Source: Balneolaceae bacterium (GTDB lineage Bacteria; Bacteroidota; Rhodothermia; Balneolales; Balneolaceae). Taken from it: DNA of 6,893 bases. Both the position numbers and the translations under genes were made by a program. The notes under the pieces are model-generated. The model did no database searches, was not told where the DNA came from, and saw only the letters and a list, made by a program, of their open reading frames with translations. Where the stretch lies: positions 1 to 6,893 of the forward strand of contig JAASTO010000144.1 in NCBI GenBank assembly GCA_021767245.1, in the 5' to 3' direction. Numbering within the stretch: the stretch's first letter is position 1; every line of letters begins with the position of its first letter. Positions 1 to 5,745 of the stretch are shown here, one piece after another.

Positions 1-1449
1 ATTTTTGTGATCTCTGCAGATGGCGGTTCACCCCGGCAACTTACTCAGGGTGATTACGACCATGGTTCTGCCTCATGGGCCCCCGATGGTAAGCATATCA
101 TCTTTACCTCAGACCGATCCGGGAATGCAGACCTTGATCCAAACAATGAACAGATCTATGAGATGAATATCGAAACCGGTGCAATGACACAGATCACCGA
201 TAAAAGAGGACCGCACAGAAGCCCAAAGATCTCTCCCGATGGTAAATTGATCGCCTATACCGGCTACAAGGATGAGTTTGTAGGATACCAGCTGACGGAT
301 CTTTATATCATGAACCGTGATGGATCTGATATCCGTAAGATCTCGGATGATGTTGAACAGGATATTTCATCGATCAACTGGGCGGCAGACAGTAAGTCTA
401 TCTTTTTTGGTTACACTGAAGAAGGCGACAGTAAGGTCGGGAATATCAAACTGAACGGTGATCACACTACTGTAGTAGAGAGCCTGAGTGGCGCAACCAT
501 TGGACGACCTTACAGTGGAGGCTCCTATTCAGTGGCTAACAATGGCCGAATAGCTTATTCTGTAGGTTCTCCAACGAAACCCGCCGAACTTGGAGTTGCA
601 CATTTTCCTACCCGAATGGCACCGCAAGTTCTCACCAATTTGAATGAGCAGTTCCTGAAGTCTAACAAACTCGGTAAGGTTGAAGAATTCTGGGTAAACA
701 GCTCTGTAGATGATTTCAAGGTTCAGGGCTGGATCATCACTCCTCCTGATTTTGACCCAAATAAGAAATACCCCATGATCCTTGAGATCCATGGAGGTCC
801 TTACTCCAGTTATGGACCTCAATTTACCCCTGAGTTACAACTTATGGCAAGCCGTGGTTATGTTGTGGTGTACACAAATCCCCGGGGAAGTACGAGCTAT
901 GGACCTGAGTTTGCATCCTATATCAATCTCAACTACCCGAGTGAGGATTATAACGACTTAATGGACGCAACGGATCATGTGATCGATCAGGGTTATATTG
1001 ACGAAGATAATTTATTTATCACCGGGGGTAGCGGTGGTGGTGTACTTACCGCATGGTCGATCGGTATGACCGATCGGTTTGCAGCTGCCGTTGTAGCCAA
1101 ACCGGTCATAAACTGGTACAGTTTTGCCCTAACAGCTGATGGAGCTGCGTTTTACAGTAAGTACTGGTTCTCTAAGCGACCATGGGAAGATCCCGAACAA
1201 TACCTCGAACGCTCCCCTATTTCGCTGGTGGGCAACGTCACCACTCCAACTATGCTGATAACCGGTGAACAGGATTACCGGACTCCCATGAGTGAAACCG
1301 AGCAGTATTATGCCGCCCTTAAAATTCAGGATATTGATGCCGTCATGGTTAGAATTCAGGGATCAGGTCATGGTATTGCTGGTAAACCAAGTAACCTGAT
1401 CCGCAAGGTTGGTTACATTGTTGGATGGTTCGACAGGTACAAAAATTAG
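1..1449 (+). CDS. S9 family serine peptidase, C-terminal part (5' end outside window)
   Basis: This is a prolyl oligopeptidase/acylaminoacyl-peptidase-type enzyme that cleaves short peptides. The frame is open from base 1, and the first residues (IFVISADGG) are already inside a TolB/PD40-type propeller blade. The GTG at 7 is therefore an internal valine and the true start lies upstream. Numbering from that GTG, PD40-like blades recur over about residues 1-150 (SWAPDGKHIIF, KISPDGKLIAY, INWAADSKSIFF). The alpha/beta-hydrolase domain runs from about 235 to 480. HGGP at 262-265 is the oxyanion-hole strand, the nucleophile is Ser342 in GGSGGG, the acid is Asp423 (GEQDYRTP) and the base is His455 (GSGHG), so the triad is intact. 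The usual S9 nucleophile elbow is GGSYGG; glycine replaces tyrosine here, a variant I recall from bacterial homologues. Full-length relatives are roughly 650-700 residues, so about a quarter to a third is missing. Any signal peptide cannot be seen. An intrinsic terminator follows, so this ends a transcription unit. Family call is firm; substrate is unknown. Confidence 0.93.
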   Translation: MFVISADGGSPRQLTQGDYDHGSASWAPDGKHIIFTSDRSGNADLDPNNEQIYEMNIETGAMTQITDKRGPHRSPKISPDGKLIAYTGYKDEFVGYQLTDLYIMNRDGSDIRKISDDVEQDISSINWAADSKSIFFGYTEEGDSKVGNIKLNGDHTTVVESLSGATIGRPYSGGSYSVANNGRIAYSVGSPTKPAELGVAHFPTRMAPQVLTNLNEQFLKSNKLGKVEEFWVNSSVDDFKVQGWIITPPDFDPNKKYPMILEIHGGPYSSYGPQFTPELQLMASRGYVVVYTNPRGSTSYGPEFASYINLNYPSEDYNDLMDATDHVIDQGYIDEDNLFITGGSGGGVLTAWSIGMTDRFAAAVVAKPVINWYSFALTADGAAFYSKYWFSKRPWEDPEQYLERSPISLVGNVTTPTMLITGEQDYRTPMSETEQYYAALKIQDIDAVMVRIQGSGHGIAGKPSNLIRKVGYIVGWFDRYKN

Positions 1450-1508
1450 ATCTGTTGCAATGACCTTCCCGTAAGGTTTAATATGACCTAACATTTTTAA
1501 GGTTGATG

Positions 1509-1551
1509 AGAGTCAGTTCAGGCTACCAAATGAACTGACTCTTTTATTTTT
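1509..1551 (+). terminator. Rho-independent terminator after the S9 peptidase gene
   Basis: A perfect 12-bp stem pairs 1509-1520 (AGAGTCAGTTCA) with 1531-1542 (TGAACTGACTCT) around a 10-base loop. It runs directly into a T-rich tract (TTTTATTTTT, about 1542-1551). Stem, loop and T-run together are a classic intrinsic terminator. It sits 60 bases past the peptidase stop codon and separates that gene from the antiporter downstream. Confidence 0.9.
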
Positions 1552-1618
1552 AGGGGTAGAATAGTTTTCTCTTAAAAATTTCTTCTTAAAACAGTTCCTA
1601 ATCGATATCTTTTCGAAA

Positions 1619-1645
1619 ATGAAAATCCACCCAAAAACTAACTGA
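1619..1645 (+). other. Eight-codon open frame abutting the antiporter start
   Basis: ATG at 1619 opens the frame MKIHPKTN, which ends in TGA at 1643-1645. That TGA immediately precedes the antiporter ATG at 1646 and is in the same reading frame. No ribosome binding site is visible before it. It may be a chance open frame, or a short leader that couples translation into the antiporter. The main practical point is that it prevents any N-terminal extension of the antiporter beyond 1646. Confidence 0.2.
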
Positions 1646-3676
1646 ATGCTCTTTGCGGTAAGCCTTCCATTTCTGAATGAAATTGTAGCTCTGTTTCTGG
1701 TCAGCGTTGTCATTGCATACATTTGCTATAAGATCAAACTGGTTCCCATTGCCGGATTTCTTATTGCCGGGGTGATCATCGGTCCCAATGCGATGGCCCT
1801 TGTTCAGGATATAGAACTGGTGGATATGCTGGCTGAGATCGGTATCATCTTACTCCTTTTCACCATTGGTATAGAGTTCAGTCTTGAGAAGCTTGCTCGT
1901 ATCAGAAATGCAATCCTGGTTGGGGGTGGATTTCAGGTCATCTTTACCATCGCGACGATCGTTGGCATTTTACTTTTATTTCAGGTGGATTATAAGATCG
2001 CTATCTACACAGGGTGTTTGGTCGCACTGAGTTCGACAGCTATCATTTTGGGCCTGCTTAGTGAACAAGGAAAAACGGATACACCGGTTGGCCGACTCTC
2101 ACTGGCCGTTTTGATCTTTCAGGATCTGGCGATTATTGCCATGGTGTTATTGGTCCCCATACTTTCAGGTCAGAGTGATTCCATTTCGGATGTTTTCTGG
2201 GTGTTAGGCAAAGCGATCATATTGATCGCTCTGGTTGTATTTTCTGCCAGAAAGATCGTGCCATGGATCCTCGAAAAAGTTGCCCAAACCCGTCGGCAGG
2301 AACTGTTTCTATTGACTGTTATGGCCATCTGCTTTGGAACCGCTGCCCTTACAAACCTGGCTGAGGTTAGCCTGGCACTTGGAGCTTTTCTTGCCGGATT
2401 GGTTGTAAGTGAAAGTCATTACAGTGATCACGCTCTGAGTGAGATCCTCCCATTGAAAACAATTTTCAACGCGGTGTTCTTTGTTTCAGTCGGTATGCTT
2501 CTTGACCTTCAGTTTGTACTCGATAACCCTCTGCTTTTACTTGGAGTTGCTTTCGGTATTTTACTTCTCAAATTTATTATCAGTTCGGCCAGTATTTTAG
2601 TTTTGGGATACCCGGTCAGGGTTGCAGCAGCAACCGGTCTTGTTCTTGCACAGATCGGTGAATTCTCTTTTGTACTGGAAAGGGCAGGTCGGGCTGCCGG
2701 ATTAACTCCCGGGGGTTTTGGCGAAGTTGGCTCCCAAACCTTTATCGCAGTATCTGTTCTACTCATGCTGCTTACTCCTCTTATGTTAAAAGTGAGCCCA
2801 AATGTGGGTGAAATCCTTTCAAAAACGCCGCTCAGAAAACTGGGATCAAATCGGGAAGATTCAACGGATGAAGTTCAATCAACTGATCTTGAAGACCATG
2901 TAATTCTTGTTGGTTATGGACCTGCCGGAAGAAACCTTGCAAAAGTTTTCAGTGAAACCGGTATTCCATTTGTTGTCATTGAAATGAATCCACAATCCGT
3001 TAATGAAATGCGGAAAAATGGTATAAAGGCTATATACGGTGATGCGTCAAGAACTCATATTCTTGAGCATGCCGGAGTATATAAGGCCAAACTTTGTGTA
3101 GTGGTCATAAATGAACCACGAGTTACCCCACGGATCATTAAACTGGCGAATTATTTAAATCCCACCATACAGGTTATTGCCAGAACCCGATATATGTCTG
3201 AAGCTGAACAGCTGAAACAGGCCGGAGCCCATCAGGTAGTACCGGCTGAAATGGAGACCACGGTTCGGTTATTTTCCAACGTATTGAAATCCTATATGAT
3301 CTCTGAAGAAGAGATCGAACAACATATCCGTGACTTGCGGAAAGAAGATTATCAGATCATCCGAGGCAGTATTCAGGAAGCTCACCTAATGGTACTCCAA
3401 GGCTTAGATGAAGAAGGACTTCACACCCGGGCTGTTGTGGTCAGAGAAGGTTCTTTTGCGGCCGGTAAATCCTTAAGTGAACTGATGCTAAGGAATCGTT
3501 ATCAGATCACCGTATTGACCGTCCATCGCGGGGAAAATAACTTTGGTAATCCTGCCGGAGAATTCACTCTTAAACCCGGTGACAGGCTTATTATGGTGGG
3601 ACTTGCCGATCGTTTTGCCGAAGCCGCTGAGATCTTTCGTGAACAAGATATACCTGAAGAGCTCAGAGAGAGCTAA
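1646..3676 (+). CDS. CPA2-family monovalent cation:proton antiporter with RCK (TrkA-N/TrkA-C) domains
   Basis: This is an inner-membrane K+ (or Na+)/H+ exchanger of the KefB/KefC/YbaL type, used for pH and cation homeostasis. The 676 residues are a normal length for the three-domain architecture. The Na_H_Exchanger membrane domain (about 8-385, roughly 12-13 helices) carries GIEFS at 75-79, SSTAII at 129-134, the FQD motif with Q159-D160, ALGAFLAG at 244-251, FFVSVGMLLD at 278-287 and GEFSFVL at 338-344. A cytosolic TrkA-N/RCK Rossmann domain follows (about 417-530), with the dinucleotide loop GYGPAG at 423-428, an acidic residue E446 at the end of the second strand, and YGDAS at 464-468. A TrkA-C domain occupies about 578-664 (EGSFAAGKSLSEL, then PGDRLIMVG). 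ATG 1646 is chosen because the residues after it match the usual N-terminal helix and an in-frame TGA lies immediately upstream. No Shine-Dalgarno is seen. A promoter may lie in 1552-1618 (TATCTTTT at 1606-1613 loosely resembles the Bacteroidota TAnnTTTG element), but this is weak. Ligand (NAD(H), nucleotide or glutathione adduct) and transported ion cannot be told from sequence. It appears to be a single-gene unit. Confidence 0.93.
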   Translation: MLFAVSLPFLNEIVALFLVSVVIAYICYKIKLVPIAGFLIAGVIIGPNAMALVQDIELVDMLAEIGIILLLFTIGIEFSLEKLARIRNAILVGGGFQVIFTIATIVGILLLFQVDYKIAIYTGCLVALSSTAIILGLLSEQGKTDTPVGRLSLAVLIFQDLAIIAMVLLVPILSGQSDSISDVFWVLGKAIILIALVVFSARKIVPWILEKVAQTRRQELFLLTVMAICFGTAALTNLAEVSLALGAFLAGLVVSESHYSDHALSEILPLKTIFNAVFFVSVGMLLDLQFVLDNPLLLLGVAFGILLLKFIISSASILVLGYPVRVAAATGLVLAQIGEFSFVLERAGRAAGLTPGGFGEVGSQTFIAVSVLLMLLTPLMLKVSPNVGEILSKTPLRKLGSNREDSTDEVQSTDLEDHVILVGYGPAGRNLAKVFSETGIPFVVIEMNPQSVNEMRKNGIKAIYGDASRTHILEHAGVYKAKLCVVVINEPRVTPRIIKLANYLNPTIQVIARTRYMSEAEQLKQAGAHQVVPAEMETTVRLFSNVLKSYMISEEEIEQHIRDLRKEDYQIIRGSIQEAHLMVLQGLDEEGLHTRAVVVREGSFAAGKSLSELMLRNRYQITVLTVHRGENNFGNPAGEFTLKPGDRLIMVGLADRFAEAAEIFREQDIPEELRES

Positions 3677-3693
3677 GTCACCTTGATCCATTA

Positions 3694-3731
3694 CTTTACT
3701 TTAGAAGCTCTATAAATCTTTAGTAAAGATT
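3694..3731. promoter_or_regulatory. Palindrome with a competing upstream arm, 3' of the antiporter gene
   Basis: Bases 3715-3731 form a 17-base odd-centred palindrome, AATCTTTA-G-TAAAGATT (8-bp arms around a single G). Its right half (AGTAAAG, 3722-3728) also pairs perfectly with CTTTACT at 3694-3700, so two alternative hairpins are possible in RNA. A one-base loop makes the short palindrome a poor RNA hairpin but a plausible binding site for a dimeric DNA protein. The longer 7-bp hairpin could be a weak 3'-end structure for the antiporter transcript, but no T-run follows. No function can be assigned. Confidence 0.35.
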
Positions 3732-3837
3732 ACCTTCTAGATTCCGACTATTTTACAGGTGTCATAACTTTTAACATTTCTTTTTGGAACAAATCAAGTG
3801 GTGGTAACTCTTAATACCATGTAATGGAAGTAAATGA

Positions 3838-3872
3838 AGTGGCCCACTAATATTAATTTTTTTTAATATTAG
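3838..3872. repeat. Two abutting inverted repeats upstream of the small membrane gene
   Basis: AGTGG-C-CCACT (3838-3848) is a 5-bp-arm dyad. It overlaps by two bases a perfect 10-bp inverted repeat, CTAATATTAA (3847-3856) and TTAATATTAG (3863-3872), which surrounds a loop of six T. The T-run is in the loop rather than after the stem, so this is not a standard plus-strand terminator. On DNA the AT-only arms could be an operator or a bend. It lies 41 bases before the ATG at 3914. A smaller dyad, CCAT-GTA-ATGG, sits at 3817-3827. Confidence 0.45.
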
Positions 3873-3913
3873 AGTTTGTTAACTTTATATATTGTTTAAC
3901 CAATGCACCTGTT

Positions 3914-4189
3914 ATGAAAACTTTATTCACCACGATCTCTCATAAACTCAGTGAGGCGATAAAAGCTCATTTTGATAAGAACCCAAATGATGTCATAGCT
4001 CTATCTTTCGGTGCTTTTGTATTGGTTTTTATTCTTCTAATTACTCCTCACATTCCTCAGAATACTTCCTCTAACCTTGCTGAAAAGCCTGTATTAGAGC
4101 AAGACTATGAACTGGAAATTAAAACTGAGCAAAAAGAACAAACGATCATTAACAAAGAGAAAGCCGTTTTAAAAGCTACTCTAAGGTAA
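3914..4189 (+). CDS. Small single-span membrane protein of unknown function
   Basis: I do not recognise this 91-residue protein. Residues 1-25 form a lysine-containing amphipathic segment (ISHKLSEAIKAHF around 8-20). Residues about 27-45 (VIALSFGAFVLVFILLITP) are one clear transmembrane helix. Residues 48-91 are a polar tail rich in Glu and Lys, with possible coiled-coil character in EIKTEQKEQTIINKEKAVLK. Positive charge on the N-terminal side suggests that the N-terminus is cytosolic and the tail periplasmic; this is inference. ATG 3914 is the only sensible start. It lacks a Shine-Dalgarno and is overlapped by the stop of a four-codon open frame (3903-3917). The coding strand is more AT-rich by eye than the neighbouring genes. 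It converges on the DUF1761-like gene with only 18 bases between stops and no terminator. It could be a genuine lineage-specific gene or, less likely, a chance frame. The distinct helix and sensible composition favour a real gene. Confidence 0.55.
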   Translation: MKTLFTTISHKLSEAIKAHFDKNPNDVIALSFGAFVLVFILLITPHIPQNTSSNLAEKPVLEQDYELEIKTEQKEQTIINKEKAVLKATLR

Positions 4190-4207
4190 AAATCTACTCA
4201 GAAATCG

Positions 4208-4609
4208 TTACTTCCAGGCTCCCAGTATCAATCCCATCAGGGTATAGACAACTACCCAGAATCCTCCGTTTATAAAAATATACTTCCAGGATCTCCTCTC
4301 ATACAGTGCATTAACTCCAATAGCTGTTGCCACCCAACCAAAGCCTGCTAAAAACCCATAGAAGGCTCCTTCTTCTAACCCCACCTCATTACCAAAGAAC
4401 ATAGCAAGACAGTAGGCCATCAAAAATTGAAAAAGAAAGGTAAATCCGAAGATCTTAACAATGCCTCCGTTATGAAGATCACTTTCAGTGAGACCGGCTG
4501 ATTCCATCCATTTCTTCCCAAATAATGGACCATACCATATAAAGCCAATGGCAAATCCAACCAAAGAAGCCGCAATAACGGCTAACCAGTTTATTGTTAC
4601 ACCTTCCAT
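4208..4609 (-). CDS. DUF1761-like four-helix membrane protein
   Basis: A complete 133-residue integral membrane protein of unknown biochemical function. It resembles the DUF1761 family: an N-terminal INWLAVIAASLVGFAIG helix runs into WYGPLFGKKWM (residues 25-35), the most recognisable signature of that family. Predicted helices are about 6-26, 51-72, 81-101 and 110-131; a short polar loop (about 36-49, ESAGLTESDLHNGG) separates the first two. Length is typical. The start is well supported, because GGAGGA lies five bases before the ATG (see the site at 4615-4620). It is transcribed divergently from deoC and convergently with the small membrane gene, so it is probably its own unit. No terminator is seen in the 18 bases beyond its stop. 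The neighbours give no functional clue. Family recalled from motif, not searched. Confidence 0.85.
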   Translation of the reverse strand: MEGVTINWLAVIAASLVGFAIGFIWYGPLFGKKWMESAGLTESDLHNGGIVKIFGFTFLFQFLMAYCLAMFFGNEVGLEEGAFYGFLAGFGWVATAIGVNALYERRSWKYIFINGGFWVVVYTLMGLILGAWK

Positions 4610-4614
4610 GTTTG

Positions 4615-4620
4615 TCCTCC
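4615..4620 (-). promoter_or_regulatory. Strong Shine-Dalgarno of the DUF1761-like gene
   Basis: The plus strand reads TCCTCC here, giving GGAGGA on the minus strand with a five-base spacer (CAAAC) before the ATG at 4609. It fixes the start codon. It is unusual in this window: none of the four other gene starts (1646, 3914, 4811, 5746) has a recognisable purine-rich site at the right distance. Confidence 0.75.
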
Positions 4621-4810
4621 GTTAATTATTGTGGAATAAGTGGTTGTCTAAACCTCATATAATTTGCACCCACTCTTTTCGAATTAACAAAAAAACTTAC
4701 CTTCCTACAATAGTTCTTGTTAAATACATAATTACAGGAGTTAATAGCTCTGCTTTTGTCTTAATTTTCTTACCTTTAGTGCTGAATTAACGCTGAAACT
4801 AGAATTCACT
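4621..4810. other. Divergent intergenic region between DUF1761-like gene and deoC
   Basis: This AT-rich spacer must hold promoters for both divergent genes. For deoC, two weak candidates are visible. One is a sigma70-like pair, TTGTTA (4717-4722) and TTAATA (4741-4746), 18 bases apart. The other is TACCTTTA (4771-4778), which loosely fits the Bacteroidota -7 element TAnnTTTG but has no TTTG at the expected distance. GAATTAAC occurs twice (4681-4688 and 4785-4792), and GCTGAA flanks the second copy on both sides (4782-4787 and 4793-4798). No clear long dyad or operator is seen. Confidence 0.3.
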
Positions 4811-5710
4811 ATGACATATCCTGATTTCAATCAGACGATACCAATTGACGAGATCGGTGTAAACGAACGGGTGGCCCGCCTTAACTCACGTAGTATTAAA
4901 AAGGGCTCAAAAGTACAGGCTCTTAAACTTGCATTGAGCATGATCGACCATACCACCCTTGAAGGGAGTGATTCTCCGGGTAAGGTTCGTCAGTTATGCA
5001 AAAAAGCGAAACAGCCCTACCCTGCCATGCCTGACCTTCCTTCGGTTGCAGCAGTCTGCGTTTATCCCCGATTGGTTGGAATAGCCAAGCAAGAACTAAA
5101 AGGAACCGATATTAATGTAGCGAGTGTGGCTACCTCTTTTCCAAGCGGACAGGTTCCACTGTCTAATCGGTTGGATGATACACGCTTTGCTGTGGAAGAA
5201 GGAGCCGATGAGATCGATATGGTCATTAGTCGCGGGGCTTTTTTAAATGGAGAATTCAGCCTGGTCTTTGATGAAATCGCCGCTGTAAAAGAAGCCTGTG
5301 GAGAGGCTCACCTCAAAGTGATTCTTGAAACCGGTGAACTTCAAACACTTGAGAATGTCAGAAAGGCAAGTGATATCGCTATGCATGCCGGTGCAGATTT
5401 CATTAAAACTTCGACCGGAAAAGTGAGTCCTGCTGCCACACAACCGGTTACTCTGGTCATGCTTGAGGCCATCAGAGACTATTACTATAAAACGGATAAG
5501 ATGATCGGCATGAAACCTGCCGGTGGCATCCGAACTGCGAAACAAGCCATACAATATTTGGTATTAGTTAAAGAAACTCTTGGCGCAGCCTGGCTGAATA
5601 AACATTATTTCCGATTTGGAGCCAGTTCTCTTACAAATGATATTCTCATGCAGATCGTGAAACAGGAAACCGGTCAGTACCAATCTCTGAATTACTTTAG
5701 TAACGATTAA
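4811..5710 (+). CDS. deoC: Deoxyribose-phosphate aldolase, long form
   Basis: This class I aldolase (EC 4.1.2.4) cleaves 2-deoxy-D-ribose 5-phosphate to D-glyceraldehyde 3-phosphate and acetaldehyde in the cytosol, the last step of deoxynucleoside catabolism. The TIM-barrel motifs are complete: IDHTTLEG at 45-52, AAVCVYPR at 80-87, VASVATSFPSGQ at 103-114, GADEIDMV at 131-138 (Asp136 matches E. coli D102), ILETGEL at 171-177, FIKTSTGK at 197-204 (Lys199 matches the Schiff-base lysine K167), GMKPAGGIRT at 233-242 (Lys235 matches K201) and RFGASSL at 268-274. At 299 residues it exceeds the short bacterial form (about 220) and E. coli DeoC (259). The extra N-terminal ~40 residues and segments such as ACGEAHLK and the VLVKETLG...W stretch resemble the longer animal-type DERA. 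No Shine-Dalgarno is visible before ATG 4811, but the next in-frame methionine (44) would remove the conserved barrel start. It is followed after 35 bases by an aldehyde dehydrogenase, very likely in one operon. Confidence 0.96.
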   Translation: MTYPDFNQTIPIDEIGVNERVARLNSRSIKKGSKVQALKLALSMIDHTTLEGSDSPGKVRQLCKKAKQPYPAMPDLPSVAAVCVYPRLVGIAKQELKGTDINVASVATSFPSGQVPLSNRLDDTRFAVEEGADEIDMVISRGAFLNGEFSLVFDEIAAVKEACGEAHLKVILETGELQTLENVRKASDIAMHAGADFIKTSTGKVSPAATQPVTLVMLEAIRDYYYKTDKMIGMKPAGGIRTAKQAIQYLVLVKETLGAAWLNKHYFRFGASSLTNDILMQIVKQETGQYQSLNYFSND

Positions 5711-5745
5711 ATTTTTCAACGTTTTCAATTTTAGAATCCACTGTC

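Noticed and set aside
7..9. GTG at 7 as the start codon of the S9 peptidase
   Set aside because: The frame is open to base 1 and the codons at 1-9 read as part of a propeller blade (IFVISADGG), so the gene continues upstream of the window.
1463..1477. Small hairpin ACCTT-CCCGT-AAGGT just after the S9 stop
   Set aside because: It has only five base pairs and no T-run. The terminator at 1509-1551 is far stronger.
1565..1590. Repeated CTTAAAA segments as operator half-sites before the antiporter
   Set aside because: The repeats are short, AT-rich and imperfectly spaced, as expected by chance in such sequence.
2509..2766. Antisense open frame of 85 codons inside the antiporter gene
   Set aside because: It lies wholly opposite a well-supported coding region, and its product is low-complexity with no recognisable domain.
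4190..4207. Bidirectional terminator between the convergent small gene and DUF1761-like gene
   Set aside because: The 18-base gap contains no inverted repeat. Transcripts of the two genes probably overlap or end within the neighbouring gene.
5243..5554. Antisense open frame of 103 codons inside deoC
   Set aside because: It is opposite highly conserved DeoC active-site motifs. Its length is explained by codon constraints of the sense strand.
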